Source of the DNA: a virus
Reading direction: 5' to 3' (one strand)
IMG/VR virus record: IMGVR_UViG_3300017742_000075
Location: 1-29,047 of that record
Length of the DNA stretch: 29,047 nt
The notes beneath the pieces were generated by a model. That model ran no database searches. It had not been told where the DNA came from and was given only the letters and a program-made list of their open reading frames with translations. The translations under genes and the position numbers were made by a program. Position 1 is the stretch's first letter, and the number at the start of each line of letters is the position of its first letter. Below are positions 16,486 to 23,746 of the stretch, one piece after another.

Positions 16486-16933
16486 AAATTTTACATTAGC
16501 AGAATTCACAAAAAGCCAAACAGCAACACGAAAAGGTCTTGATAACACACCCAATGAAGAACATCTAGCCAATGCGGCGGCACTGTTTGAAAATGTGGTA
16601 CAGAAAGTCAGAGAGAACTTTGGCGTTACAGTAATCAATTCAGGATACAGAGGACCAGCACTCAACGAAGCAGTAGGCGGTTCAAGTAAATCACAACACT
16701 GCAAAGGCGAAGCAGTTGATATTGAATGTCCAGGCACAGGCAATTATGATGTATCCAAATGGATTGAAGCCAATTGTGACTTCGATCAATTGATATTAGA
16801 ATTTTATACTCCAGGCATACCAGATTCAGGTTGGGTACACGTTTCATACAAGTCAGAAGGCAACAGAAAAAGTGTGCTTACTGCCATGAAGGAAAACGGA
16901 AAAACTGTTTACAAGCCTGGTTTAATAGAATGA
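16472..16933 (+). CDS. M15-family zinc peptidase, probable endolysin
   Basis: This 153-residue protein has the fold pattern of the M15A D-Ala-D-Ala carboxypeptidase group. INSGYRGPALNEAVGGS leads to SQHCKGEAVDIE, giving zinc ligands His76 and Asp83. The WVHVSY segment supplies His123, and Glu110 in LILEFY is a candidate catalytic residue. Such enzymes cut peptidoglycan peptides, and a short single-domain protein fits an endolysin. GGAG lies 7 nt upstream of the ATG. There is no signal peptide, so it would need a holin to reach the wall. Spanin-like and holin-like genes follow within 4 kb. A tail-associated wall peptidase is the alternative. Confidence 0.85.
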   Translation: MRLSKNFTLAEFTKSQTATRKGLDNTPNEEHLANAAALFENVVQKVRENFGVTVINSGYRGPALNEAVGGSSKSQHCKGEAVDIECPGTGNYDVSKWIEANCDFDQLILEFYTPGIPDSGWVHVSYKSEGNRKSVLTAMKENGKTVYKPGLIE

Positions 16934-17439
16934 AGACTGAACAATTCATCACAGCATTTCATCACGAAGATTTAGAACCAAACATTGAGTTAGAAAATCA
17001 CTGTAAAGAAAAAAATTTAGAAGACGTAAAAGAACACAACACATCTTTCTTTGAAGAAAATCAAGAACAATTAGCAAAATTATTCATTCCTGTGGTAAAA
17101 GACTTTTGGAAAGAAGTTGGAATCATGCACGGGTACACCAGTTTTAGATTGAAACATCTCTGGATACAACAATACAATCCAGGACATTCTCATAGATTAC
17201 ATATACACAGTCCACTCAAAAACGAATGGTCATTTGTGTACTATGTAGATTGCAATGAAGATTCAGCAAATACAGTGTTTTACAATTTTGGATATCCATA
17301 TGTAGATCACCATCACTTTAAAATCAAGCCTAAAAAGGGCAGATGTGTGCTGTTTCCAGGAGCATTACCCCATGAAGCCGAGCCAAATGTTGAAAACAGC
17401 AGATTGGTAATAAGTGGCAACATGGCATTTGATAAATAG
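16930..17439 (+). CDS. 2-oxoglutarate/Fe(II)-dependent oxygenase
   Basis: The 169-residue protein starts at the ATG overlapping the peptidase stop (ATGA); an upstream in-frame start at 16831 would run far back into that gene. It matches phage 2OG-Fe(II) oxygenases of the double-stranded beta-helix fold. HSHRLHIHSP supplies candidate iron ligands around His91/His93 and leads into EWSFVYYVD. RCVLFPGALPHEAEPN supplies the distal His148, and SRLVISGN supplies Arg158 for 2-oxoglutarate. It hydroxylates or otherwise oxidises an unknown substrate. These enzymes are common in T4-like marine phages. The site inside the lysis region need not mean a lysis role. Confidence 0.85.
   Translation: MKTEQFITAFHHEDLEPNIELENHCKEKNLEDVKEHNTSFFEENQEQLAKLFIPVVKDFWKEVGIMHGYTSFRLKHLWIQQYNPGHSHRLHIHSPLKNEWSFVYYVDCNEDSANTVFYNFGYPYVDHHHFKIKPKKGRCVLFPGALPHEAEPNVENSRLVISGNMAFDK
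17431..17438 (+). promoter_or_regulatory. T4-late-type promoter motif GATAAATA
   Basis: GATAAATA overlaps the oxygenase stop codon and ends 15 nt before the ATG at 17454. It would start the spanin-containing unit. The overlap with the stop (aaa tag) makes chance possible. Confidence 0.5.
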
Positions 17440-17453
17440 TAGCATATAACATT

Positions 17454-17603
17454 ATGGCTACAGATACCAAAAAATACTGTCTAAACTGTGGATATGAAGC
17501 TCATAGCGAGCCTTTGTATAGAACAGAGAAAGACTACGATGGAAGAGAATACAAAATTGAGGTGTGTAGACACAGTCGTAGTGGAGAATTGGAAACAGAA
17601 TGA
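17454..17603 (+). CDS. 49-residue zinc-ribbon-like microprotein
   Basis: The ORF encodes 49 residues with Cys9-x2-Cys12 (YCLNCGYEAH) and Cys38-x-His40 (VCRHSRSG), a spacing compatible with a small zinc-binding site. Its stop overlaps the next ATG (ATGA), and a late-type motif lies just upstream, so it is probably a real gene. I know no named family and no function. Confidence 0.6.
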   Translation: MATDTKKYCLNCGYEAHSEPLYRTEKDYDGREYKIEVCRHSRSGELETE

Positions 17604-18076
17604 TATTTGGACAAATAAAAATGATGATCACAATCTTGCTAATCACAGGAATAGCAGGAGCAGGTATCTATGTGATGAAATTGAGAGCAGACAATGCCAC
17701 ACTCAAAGCAAATCAAATTAAATTAGAAACAGCAGTTGAAGAACAGAACAAAGTGTTGGAGCAACAAAAAGAAGATTTCACAGCAATATTGGAAAGCAAC
17801 AAAAAACTTAATGTGTTAATCAACACATTTAAAAAAGATTTACAAGACCTAGACAAAAGATTCACAAAGAAAAATAGAGACATCGGCAAACTGGCACTAG
17901 AAAGAACAGAATCAATTGAAAGAATTGTCAACGGTGGTGGTAAGAATGCCGCAAGATGTATCGAGTTGGCATCAGGTGCAGAACACACTGAAGAAGAATT
18001 AAAAGCAACATTGAAATCAGAAATTAACCCAGAGTGCCCGGCACTTGCAAATCCAAACTATGTACCATTTAAATAA
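17600..18076 (+). CDS. Probable inner-membrane spanin (Rz-like)
   Basis: The 158-residue protein has an N-terminal membrane anchor (about residues 8-25, MMITILLITGIAGAGIYV) followed by a long charged coiled-coil region (to about residue 115). A short C-terminal part with two Cys (ARCIELAS, NPECPAL) completes it. This is the architecture of an i-spanin, which joins an outer-membrane lipoprotein to span the periplasm and fuse membranes at lysis. The next gene is a lipoprotein overlapping its end, as expected for Rz/Rz1 pairs. There is no sequence-level family match that I can assert; the call rests on topology and gene order. Confidence 0.65.
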   Translation: MIFGQIKMMITILLITGIAGAGIYVMKLRADNATLKANQIKLETAVEEQNKVLEQQKEDFTAILESNKKLNVLINTFKKDLQDLDKRFTKKNRDIGKLALERTESIERIVNGGGKNAARCIELASGAEHTEEELKATLKSEINPECPALANPNYVPFK

Positions 18077-18416
18077 AATATTAGCAGTAGCATTTATAGT
18101 ATTACTAACAGGTTGTAGTATAGGTGGCGAAAAGAAAATTAAAATTTTCTCTGTTGAACAGCCAAGAGAGAAATTAGATTATCCATTACCAACACCTTTG
18201 CAAATGGAAGAGATCTACTGGCACATCATTACAAGTGAAAATGCAGAAGAAGTATTTAAAAAATTAGAAGAAGCAGGCATAGACCCTGTGTTGTTTGGAA
18301 TAACAGACAAGGATTTTCAAGTACTTGCTAGAAACTTTGCACAAATAAGACAGAAGTTGCAAGAAACAAATAACTTGTTACAAGAATATCAAAAATATTA
18401 CGAGGGTGATGAATAA
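18060..18416 (+). CDS. Probable outer-membrane spanin lipoprotein (Rz1-like)
   Basis: From the ATG at 18060 the 118-residue protein has a type-II signal peptide: a basic/hydrophobic N-terminus (MYHLNKILAVAFIVLLTGCS) with lipobox L-T-G-C and lipidated Cys19. A mature part of 99 residues follows, mostly helical (EEVFKKLEEAGIDP, FAQIRQKLQETNNLLQEY). A TTG at 18045 is an alternative start but less likely. It overlaps the preceding i-spanin-like gene by 17 nt in another frame, the classic spanin arrangement. The mature part is longer and less Pro-rich than lambda Rz1, so another lipoprotein role is possible. Confidence 0.65.
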   Translation: MYHLNKILAVAFIVLLTGCSIGGEKKIKIFSVEQPREKLDYPLPTPLQMEEIYWHIITSENAEEVFKKLEEAGIDPVLFGITDKDFQVLARNFAQIRQKLQETNNLLQEYQKYYEGDE

Positions 18417-18871
18417 TGAAAAGATTAGATTTAAGCGATCAAACAGCAATCAGTATGCCAATGAAAAATTTGATATCCATAGTGGCGGCAGTCGCAGTTG
18501 GAGTATGGGGATATTTTGGTCTAGTAGAAAGACTTACACTTTTGGAAATGCAAAACGCATCACTAACAAAAGATCTAGAACACGCAGAACAAAAACTTAC
18601 AGCAGACATTGAGAAGAATAACGAATTCAGAATTAAATATCCAAGAGGTGAGTTAGGACAGAGCTCACAGGACATAGAACAGTTTATGCTAATAGAAGAC
18701 CTTTACACTACTGTGGATAGAATGCAAAAGCATCTAGACAGTATGTCTAACAACAAAATTAACATAGAGTTTCTTAACAAGCAAATGGAAAAAGCACAGG
18801 CAAACATCGAAGCACTCAAAGACGCTGACAGAGAAATTGTATACAAAAATGGTAATGGAGACTCACACTAA
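18416..18871 (+). CDS. Membrane-anchored coiled-coil protein
   Basis: The 151-residue protein has one membrane segment (about residues 19-36, LISIVAAVAVGVWGYFGL) followed by helices rich in Glu, Lys and Gln. A FRIKYPRGELGQ motif and an EQFMLIEDLYTTVDRM segment, which I recall as conserved in T4-like cyanophages, are also present. The start overlaps the preceding stop (TAATG). It probably works with the adjacent spanin-like genes or as a further lysis/membrane factor, but its function is unknown. Confidence 0.6.
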   Translation: MKRLDLSDQTAISMPMKNLISIVAAVAVGVWGYFGLVERLTLLEMQNASLTKDLEHAEQKLTADIEKNNEFRIKYPRGELGQSSQDIEQFMLIEDLYTTVDRMQKHLDSMSNNKINIEFLNKQMEKAQANIEALKDADREIVYKNGNGDSH

Positions 18872-19083
18872 TGATAGAAACCGTTGTAGCATTGTTGATG
18901 ATTATAAATGGTGAGATTAAAGAACATCGTATCCAAGACAACATGGCGGCTTGCCTAAGAGGTAAACGTACAGCAGAAAGAAGTTACAGTTCTGGAACCA
19001 AATATCAATGTCTCAAAGTAAAAGCAGAACTTGAGTCCAACATAGACGGTAGTAGATCAATTAAGAAAATCATACTGGAGTAA
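18871..19083 (+). CDS. Small conserved protein with a hydrophobic N-terminus
   Basis: The 70-residue protein begins with a short hydrophobic stretch (METVVALLMII-like, residues 2-13), then has two Cys (MAACLRGK and YQCLKVK) and a basic, charged C-terminus (DGSRSIKKIIL). The hydrophobic start may be a signal or anchor. It overlaps the preceding gene's stop (TAATGA), and I recall similar proteins in marine T4-like phages. Function unknown. Confidence 0.6.
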   Translation: MIETVVALLMIINGEIKEHRIQDNMAACLRGKRTAERSYSSGTKYQCLKVKAELESNIDGSRSIKKIILE

Positions 19084-19091
19084 GATAAATA
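19084..19091 (+). promoter_or_regulatory. T4-late-type promoter motif GATAAATA
   Basis: GATAAATAC starts just after the preceding stop codon and ends 25 nt before the ATG at 19117. AAGGAAA at 19108-19114 serves as the Shine-Dalgarno. Confidence 0.7.
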
Positions 19092-19116
19092 CTACCAGTT
19101 AAAGAAAAGGAAACAT

Positions 19117-19710
19117 ATGGAATTAAGTATAGTAGGACTAGCAATGAAATTTTGGCAATGGACAGTGTTAATCGCTGTTGTTATTGTTGCCGCGATAATC
19201 AACTTCACAGACAAGAGAGCAAAAACAAAATTAAAATTCAATTACAAAGGAATGCCTAAATTACAACCTGTACCAATAGCAACTAAAGGAAAAGGTTTTT
19301 GGAAAGGTATTGTGATGTGGTTACTTTCTACAAGAAATTGGGTATTAACTGATGACTGGAAATACAACATAGACGGAGAAGAATATGTGATCCCAGCAGG
19401 TTTCCAATTTGATGGTGCTAGTATTCCCAAGTTTCTAAGAACTTTCTTTTCACCAGTTGGTGTATTGTTAATAGGTGGACTTGTTCATGACTATGCATAC
19501 AAATACAAAACACTTTTAAAGAAAAACAAAAAAGACACAATGGGTGAACTTACACAAAAAAGAGCAGATGAAATTTTTAGAGACATCAACATAATTGTAA
19601 ACGGATTCTACACAATGAACAGACTTGCATATTGGTCATTGAGAATAGGTGGCTTTGTTGCTTGGAACGGACACAGAAAAAGAAACGCAAAAATTAAAGG
19701 TGTAAAATAA
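19117..19710 (+). CDS. DUF1353-family phage protein
   Basis: The 197-residue protein has an N-terminal membrane segment (about 10-28) and then the DUF1353 pattern WVLTDDWKYNIDGEEYVIPA, GFQFDGASIP and GGLVHDYAYKYK (ending near residue 130). A basic C-terminus closes it. DUF1353 proteins are widespread in tailed phages and often sit near lysis genes, but the function is not known. Conserved His/Asp in HDYAY could be catalytic. It is followed by a holin-like gene with overlapping stop/start (TAATG). Confidence 0.8.
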   Translation: MELSIVGLAMKFWQWTVLIAVVIVAAIINFTDKRAKTKLKFNYKGMPKLQPVPIATKGKGFWKGIVMWLLSTRNWVLTDDWKYNIDGEEYVIPAGFQFDGASIPKFLRTFFSPVGVLLIGGLVHDYAYKYKTLLKKNKKDTMGELTQKRADEIFRDINIIVNGFYTMNRLAYWSLRIGGFVAWNGHRKRNAKIKGVK

Positions 19711-20048
19711 TGGCTGAGCAATTAAAAGAAGATAAATTGGTAGTACCAGCAGACAAAGAAACTGCAAAGAAAAAAGTTAAAGTTGAATTGGAAGTAGATA
19801 CTTCTGTAAAAGATTTAGGGCCAAATCCATATGCGAAATTGATTCATCTAGCAAGAGCAATTGATGCCTGGAGAATATTCCCAAGAGTTTTCATTACAAC
19901 ATACATCATTCTTTTATACAAATGTGTAATTTGGTATATGAATTTACCAAGTCCTAGCATGGAACAATCAGGTTTAATATCTATTGTTGTTGGTGCGGGT
20001 GCGGCATGGTTTGGTTTGTATACTGGATCAAGAGCAAAATCCAAATAA
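19710..20048 (+). CDS. Holin-like small membrane protein
   Basis: The 112-residue protein has a charged N-terminal 45 residues (EDKLVVPADKETAKKK), then two hydrophobic segments (about 57-76, RVFITTYIILLYKCVIW, and 88-105, ISIVVGAGAAWFGLYTGS) joined by a short loop. The VVGAGAAWFGLY block resembles holins of other marine phages in my recollection. The holin makes the inner-membrane lesion that lets the endolysin reach the wall. The position at the end of the lysis region supports this. A general membrane protein is the alternative. Confidence 0.6.
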   Translation: MAEQLKEDKLVVPADKETAKKKVKVELEVDTSVKDLGPNPYAKLIHLARAIDAWRIFPRVFITTYIILLYKCVIWYMNLPSPSMEQSGLISIVVGAGAAWFGLYTGSRAKSK

Positions 20049-20053
20049 TATCG

Positions 20054-20082
20054 TTGACTTTTAAACCAAAATCCTATACAAT
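20054..20082 (+). promoter_or_regulatory. Upstream sigma70-like promoter before dnaJ (distal)
   Basis: TTGACT (20054-20059), a 17-nt spacer and TACAAT (20077-20082) lie about 65 nt upstream of the dnaJ ATG. Six nt after the -10 there is a GTG, followed by ACT TTT AAA TAT TAA, a possible 5-codon leaderless ORF. TTGACTTTTAAA recurs in altered form at 20089 and 20113. Confidence 0.45.
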
Positions 20083-20112
20083 ATAGTTGTGACTTTTAAA
20101 TATTAAATACTA

Positions 20113-20140
20113 TTGACATTTAAAAAAGAATTACTATATT
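20113..20140 (+). promoter_or_regulatory. Sigma70-like promoter of dnaJ, predicting a leaderless mRNA
   Basis: TTGACA (20113-20118), a 16-nt spacer and TATATT (20135-20140) precede the ATG at 20147 by exactly 6 nt. There is no Shine-Dalgarno. The geometry matches the promoters at 10283, 11603 and 27460. Confidence 0.7.
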
Positions 20141-20146
20141 AAACAC

Positions 20147-20992
20147 ATGGATTATTATAAAACACTAGGCGTAAATCGAAACGCATCCGAATCAGAAATC
20201 AAACAGGCATATAAAAAACAAGCCATGAAACACCACCCTGATAAAGGCGGTGATAGTTCTCAATTTCAAAAAGTCAATGAAGCATACGACACACTTAAAA
20301 ATCCACAAAAGAAAACACACTATGATAGATTTGGTACTAGTCCTGGAATGAATCAAGGAGGAAATCGTTCTTATGAATTTAGAACAGATGACTTTCCGCA
20401 GGATATAGGAGATGTGTTTAATCAGTTCTTTGGCGGAGGTGGTAGTCCATTTAGAAGACAGCAACAAAGAAAAAATAGAGACATCATAATAGAAGCACAA
20501 ATAGAATTGGAAGATGTTTTGAAAGGTAAAGAATTAGTTGCTTCATACAGATTAACTAATGGTCGTGAGCAGAGTGTTAACTTAACATTACCTAAAGGTA
20601 TTGAAAACAACAGCACAATTAAATTTCCTTCATTAGGAGATGATTTACAAAAGCACTTACCTAGAGGCGATTTACTTGTAAGAGTAAAAATTAGACCCCA
20701 TGCCAAATGGGCAAGAGATGGTATAAACTTACACGGTATTGAAAGAGTAAATGTTTTCGATTTAATGTTGGGCACAAAACAAACTGTTAAAACACTAGAA
20801 GGAAGAAATTTAGCAATTACGGTTCCTAAAGGCACACAACCTGGAACTGTATTAAGTATTAGTGAACAAGGTCTTCCAACAAGAGGTGGTGGCAGAGGCA
20901 ACATTTATTTGACAATACAAGCAGACATACCTTCAGTAAGCAAACAAGAATGGGTAGAAACACTAACAAAGTTACGCAATGAAATTAATTAA
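20147..20992 (+). CDS. dnaJ: DnaJ/CbpA-type J-domain co-chaperone
   Basis: The 281-residue protein starts with a J-domain with the HPD motif at 30-32, flanked by the expected helices (ESEIKQAYKKQAMKHHPDK). A Gly/Phe-rich linker (about 62-105) comes next. Two beta-rich C-terminal substrate-binding domains follow from about 108, with the usual GDLLVRVKI and GRNLAITVPKGT segments. There is no CxxCxGxG zinc domain, so it is the CbpA type (type II, shorter than E. coli DnaJ at 376). It would recruit host DnaK. Its end overlaps def by 14 nt, making an operon with def and clpA. Confidence 0.93.
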   Translation: MDYYKTLGVNRNASESEIKQAYKKQAMKHHPDKGGDSSQFQKVNEAYDTLKNPQKKTHYDRFGTSPGMNQGGNRSYEFRTDDFPQDIGDVFNQFFGGGGSPFRRQQQRKNRDIIIEAQIELEDVLKGKELVASYRLTNGREQSVNLTLPKGIENNSTIKFPSLGDDLQKHLPRGDLLVRVKIRPHAKWARDGINLHGIERVNVFDLMLGTKQTVKTLEGRNLAITVPKGTQPGTVLSISEQGLPTRGGGRGNIYLTIQADIPSVSKQEWVETLTKLRNEIN

Positions 20993-21470
20993 AGCACCAG
21001 ACGAATTTTTAGAAAAAAAAGTTAATGATTTTGACTTTACAAAAATGGATGCAGAAAAGATATCTTCTGAAATGTTTAATATTATGAAAAAATATGAAGG
21101 TGTAGGACTAGCCGCAAACCAAGTAGGAATAGATGCACAAATTTTTATTATGGGTGAAGATAAACCTATGACCATTATCAATCCTTTGGTAACTGAAGTA
21201 AGTACTAACCAAGTGGAAATGATGGAAGGTTGTTTAAGTTTTCCTGGGCTGTTTATGAAAGTCAAAAGACCAGACACAGTGGGAGTAAAATACCTTGACA
21301 TACAGCAAAAAGAATGTATAATTAAGTTAGTAGGATTTCATGCAAGAGTTTTCCTACACGAATACGACCATCTTCAAGGCATTACCTTTGATCAAAGAGT
21401 TTCAAAAATGCGTTTGGATATGGCAAAAAAGAAACAAGAAAAAATATTAAAAGGATTTATTAATGGTTGA
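20979..21470 (+). CDS. def: Peptide deformylase
   Basis: This 163-residue protein has all three deformylase motifs: GVGLAANQVG (41-50), EGCLSFPG (83-90) and FLHEYDHLQG (125-134). The metal ligands are Cys85, His127 and His131, and Glu128 is the catalytic residue. It removes N-terminal formyl groups from nascent proteins at the ribosome exit. The usual Ile before DH is Tyr. It overlaps dnaJ upstream (14 nt) and clpA downstream (8 nt), so the three genes are translated as one unit. Phage-encoded deformylases are known in marine phages. Confidence 0.95.
   Translation: MKLIKAPDEFLEKKVNDFDFTKMDAEKISSEMFNIMKKYEGVGLAANQVGIDAQIFIMGEDKPMTIINPLVTEVSTNQVEMMEGCLSFPGLFMKVKRPDTVGVKYLDIQQKECIIKLVGFHARVFLHEYDHLQGITFDQRVSKMRLDMAKKKQEKILKGFING
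21295..21322 (+). promoter_or_regulatory. Perfect consensus sigma70 promoter inside def
   Basis: TTGACA (21295-21300) and TATAAT (21317-21322) with a 16-nt spacer lie inside def, about 140 nt upstream of clpA. It could give clpA extra early expression, but a chance match inside AT-rich coding sequence is possible and no ATG sits 6 nt downstream. Confidence 0.35.
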
Positions 21471-23712
21471 ACCTAGTGGTGCTTTACAAAGTGTTTTCGA
21501 TAGAGCAGTAAAGTTATCTAAATCTTACACGCACGAATATGTTACTCTTGAACATATGTTGTTTGCTATGTGCGAAGATCAAAAATTTTGCGATATCTTA
21601 AAAGGTTATGGTACTGATGTAGACAGTTTAAAATCACATTTGATAACTTATTTGGATAACAAACTAGATGGCATCAAAGTAAAAGTAGCCAAGTATAAAC
21701 CAAAGAAAACTATAAGTGTTGAAAGAGTGCTTAACAGAGCATTTACTCAAGTGTTGTTCAGTGGTAGAACTAATATTGATTTAACAGATGTATTTTTAAG
21801 TTTAATGAGCGAAACAAAAAGTTGGGCATACTATTATCTAGTTGAAGCAAAAGTTGATAAAGATAAGTTTATGGATTATCTACACAGCGAAATTGAAGAA
21901 ATATATGAAGATGAAGTTGATCAAAGTGAAACTAAAAGAGCACTTAACAAATACACATCAAACTTAAATGCTGAAGTTAAGAAGAAAAAAATTGATCCTG
22001 TAATAGGAAGAATTGATGAGTTAAATCAGATAGCATTAACCATTGGACGTAGAATGAAAAACAATGTTATCCTAGTAGGTGATCCTGGAGTTGGTAAAAC
22101 TGCTATTGCTGAAGGACTTGCATTTAATATAGTCAACGAAACTTGTCCAGACTTTTTAAAAGGATATGAGGTTTACAATTTAGATATAGGTGCGATGTTG
22201 GCTGGATCTAAATACCGAGGTGATTTTGAAGAACGATTCAAAATGGTTTTAAATGGTTTAAAGAAAAAAGGTAAAGCAATCTGTTTTATAGATGAAGCAC
22301 ACAATATTTCAGGTGCTGGAGCAGGTGGTGGCGGAAATACTGCAAACGACTTGGCTAATCTTTTAAAACCAGTATTAACAAAAGGTGAATTAAAAGTAGT
22401 TGCTTCTACTACTTGGGAAGAATACAGAAAGTATTTTGAAAAAGATAGAGCATTAATGAGACGTTTTGCTAGAATAACTGTGGACGAACCAGACAAAGCA
22501 ACCACATTAGAAATATTACATGGTCTTAAAAAATACTACGAAGAATATCACAATGCAACTATAACAGATGATGCGATTACTTCTGCTGTAAAATTAAGTA
22601 TAAAATATCAAACAGATAAAAAATTACCGGATAAAGCAATAGACTTAATTGATTTGGCTTGTTCACGATTTAATTTAAAAGACAAACAGTCTGACAGAAC
22701 TGTAAACGACGAAGCAATTCAATTTGAATTATCTAAACTAGTGAAAATGCCTGTAGAAAATATTGCTGAAAAAGAATCCAGCAACCTTGCTAATTTATCT
22801 AAGAATATGAAAGCCAATGTGTACGGACAAGATGATGCAATAGATATGGTCGTAGACAAAGTACTTGTTGCTCAAGCAGGTTTAAAACGTGATAACAAAC
22901 CTATTGGATCATTTGTATTCATGGGTCCAACAGGTTGTGGTAAAACTGAAACTGCCAAACAGTTGTCTGAACAACTAGGAGTTAAATTAATAAGATTTGA
23001 TATGTCAGAATATCAAGAAAAACACGCAGTGGCAAAACTGATAGGATCACCTCCAGGTTATGTTGGGTTTGAAGAAAACACAGGATTATTGGTTACAAAA
23101 CTACAAGAGAATCCTAATTGTGTTTTATTGTTAGATGAAATAGAAAAAGCCCATCCAGATGTTTCACAGATATTGTTACAGATTATGGACGAAGGATCAA
23201 TTCAAGGTAATAATGGTAAAACAGCAAGTGCTAAAAACATAGTGCTGATTTTAACTACAAACCTTGGTGCTGAAGAAAATGAAAAAAATGTAATGGGATT
23301 CGGTGCAGTGAAAGATTCTACATATGATACTAAGGATATTAAACGTTATTTTGCTCCTGAATTTAGAAATAGATTAGATGGCACAGTGGTATTCAAAAAA
23401 CTTGCTAAAGAAGTATTGATTAAAATTGTTGGCAAGTTTATGTTGGAATTAAAAACACAACTAAAAGAAAAAGATGTAGCATTAGAACTTACAGATGAAG
23501 CAATAGATTATCTAGTAGAAAATGGTTATGATGCTAAAATGGGTGCAAGACCTATGCAAAGATTAATTGATAATAAGATTAAGAAAGACCTTTCAAAAGA
23601 ATTACTGTTTGGATCGCTTAAAAATGGCGGTACAGTGAAGGTTACAGTGAAGGATAAAGAATTGGTTTTAGACGTCGGTGACGGTGTTAAACTGCTTGAA
23701 AAACAAGCCTAA
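21463..23712 (+). CDS. clpA: ClpA-type AAA+ unfoldase
   Basis: The 749-residue protein matches ClpA (E. coli 758). It has an N-terminal Clp-repeat domain (1-140) and a first AAA+ domain with Walker A GDPGVGKT (206-213), pore loop KYRGDFEER (250-258) and Walker B CFIDEAH (274-280). A second AAA+ domain has Walker A GPTGCGKT (488-495), pore loop GYVGF (532-536) and Walker B LLLDEIEKAH (555-564). It has no ClpB middle domain. The hydrophobic loop that docks on ClpP (IGL/IGF in bacteria) is MGF at 611-613. It would unfold proteins for host or phage ClpP; no clpP lies in this window. It overlaps def by 8 nt. Confidence 0.95.
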   Translation: MVEPSGALQSVFDRAVKLSKSYTHEYVTLEHMLFAMCEDQKFCDILKGYGTDVDSLKSHLITYLDNKLDGIKVKVAKYKPKKTISVERVLNRAFTQVLFSGRTNIDLTDVFLSLMSETKSWAYYYLVEAKVDKDKFMDYLHSEIEEIYEDEVDQSETKRALNKYTSNLNAEVKKKKIDPVIGRIDELNQIALTIGRRMKNNVILVGDPGVGKTAIAEGLAFNIVNETCPDFLKGYEVYNLDIGAMLAGSKYRGDFEERFKMVLNGLKKKGKAICFIDEAHNISGAGAGGGGNTANDLANLLKPVLTKGELKVVASTTWEEYRKYFEKDRALMRRFARITVDEPDKATTLEILHGLKKYYEEYHNATITDDAITSAVKLSIKYQTDKKLPDKAIDLIDLACSRFNLKDKQSDRTVNDEAIQFELSKLVKMPVENIAEKESSNLANLSKNMKANVYGQDDAIDMVVDKVLVAQAGLKRDNKPIGSFVFMGPTGCGKTETAKQLSEQLGVKLIRFDMSEYQEKHAVAKLIGSPPGYVGFEENTGLLVTKLQENPNCVLLLDEIEKAHPDVSQILLQIMDEGSIQGNNGKTASAKNIVLILTTNLGAEENEKNVMGFGAVKDSTYDTKDIKRYFAPEFRNRLDGTVVFKKLAKEVLIKIVGKFMLELKTQLKEKDVALELTDEAIDYLVENGYDAKMGARPMQRLIDNKIKKDLSKELLFGSLKNGGTVKVTVKDKELVLDVGDGVKLLEKQA

Positions 23713-23731
23713 CACTCAAACTGCCCAATAG

Positions 23732-23739
23732 GCTAAATA
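23732..23739 (+). promoter_or_regulatory. Late-type motif GCTAAATA
   Basis: GCTAAATA differs from GATAAATA at one position and lies in the 34-nt gap between clpA and the ATG at 23747. It probably marks the switch from the proteostasis operon to late virion genes. Confidence 0.45.
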
Positions 23740-23746
23740 TACACAT

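Noticed and set aside
16831-16929. N-terminal extension of the 2OG-Fe(II) oxygenase
   Set aside because: It lies in another frame of the M15 peptidase gene; the ATG at 16930 gives an ATGA overlap and the expected family start.
18406-18612. Plus-strand ORF overlapping the membrane coiled-coil gene
   Set aside because: It shares DNA with a better ORF starting at 18416 that has a membrane segment and overlaps the upstream stop; its own translation is low-complexity Arg/Lys/Ser.
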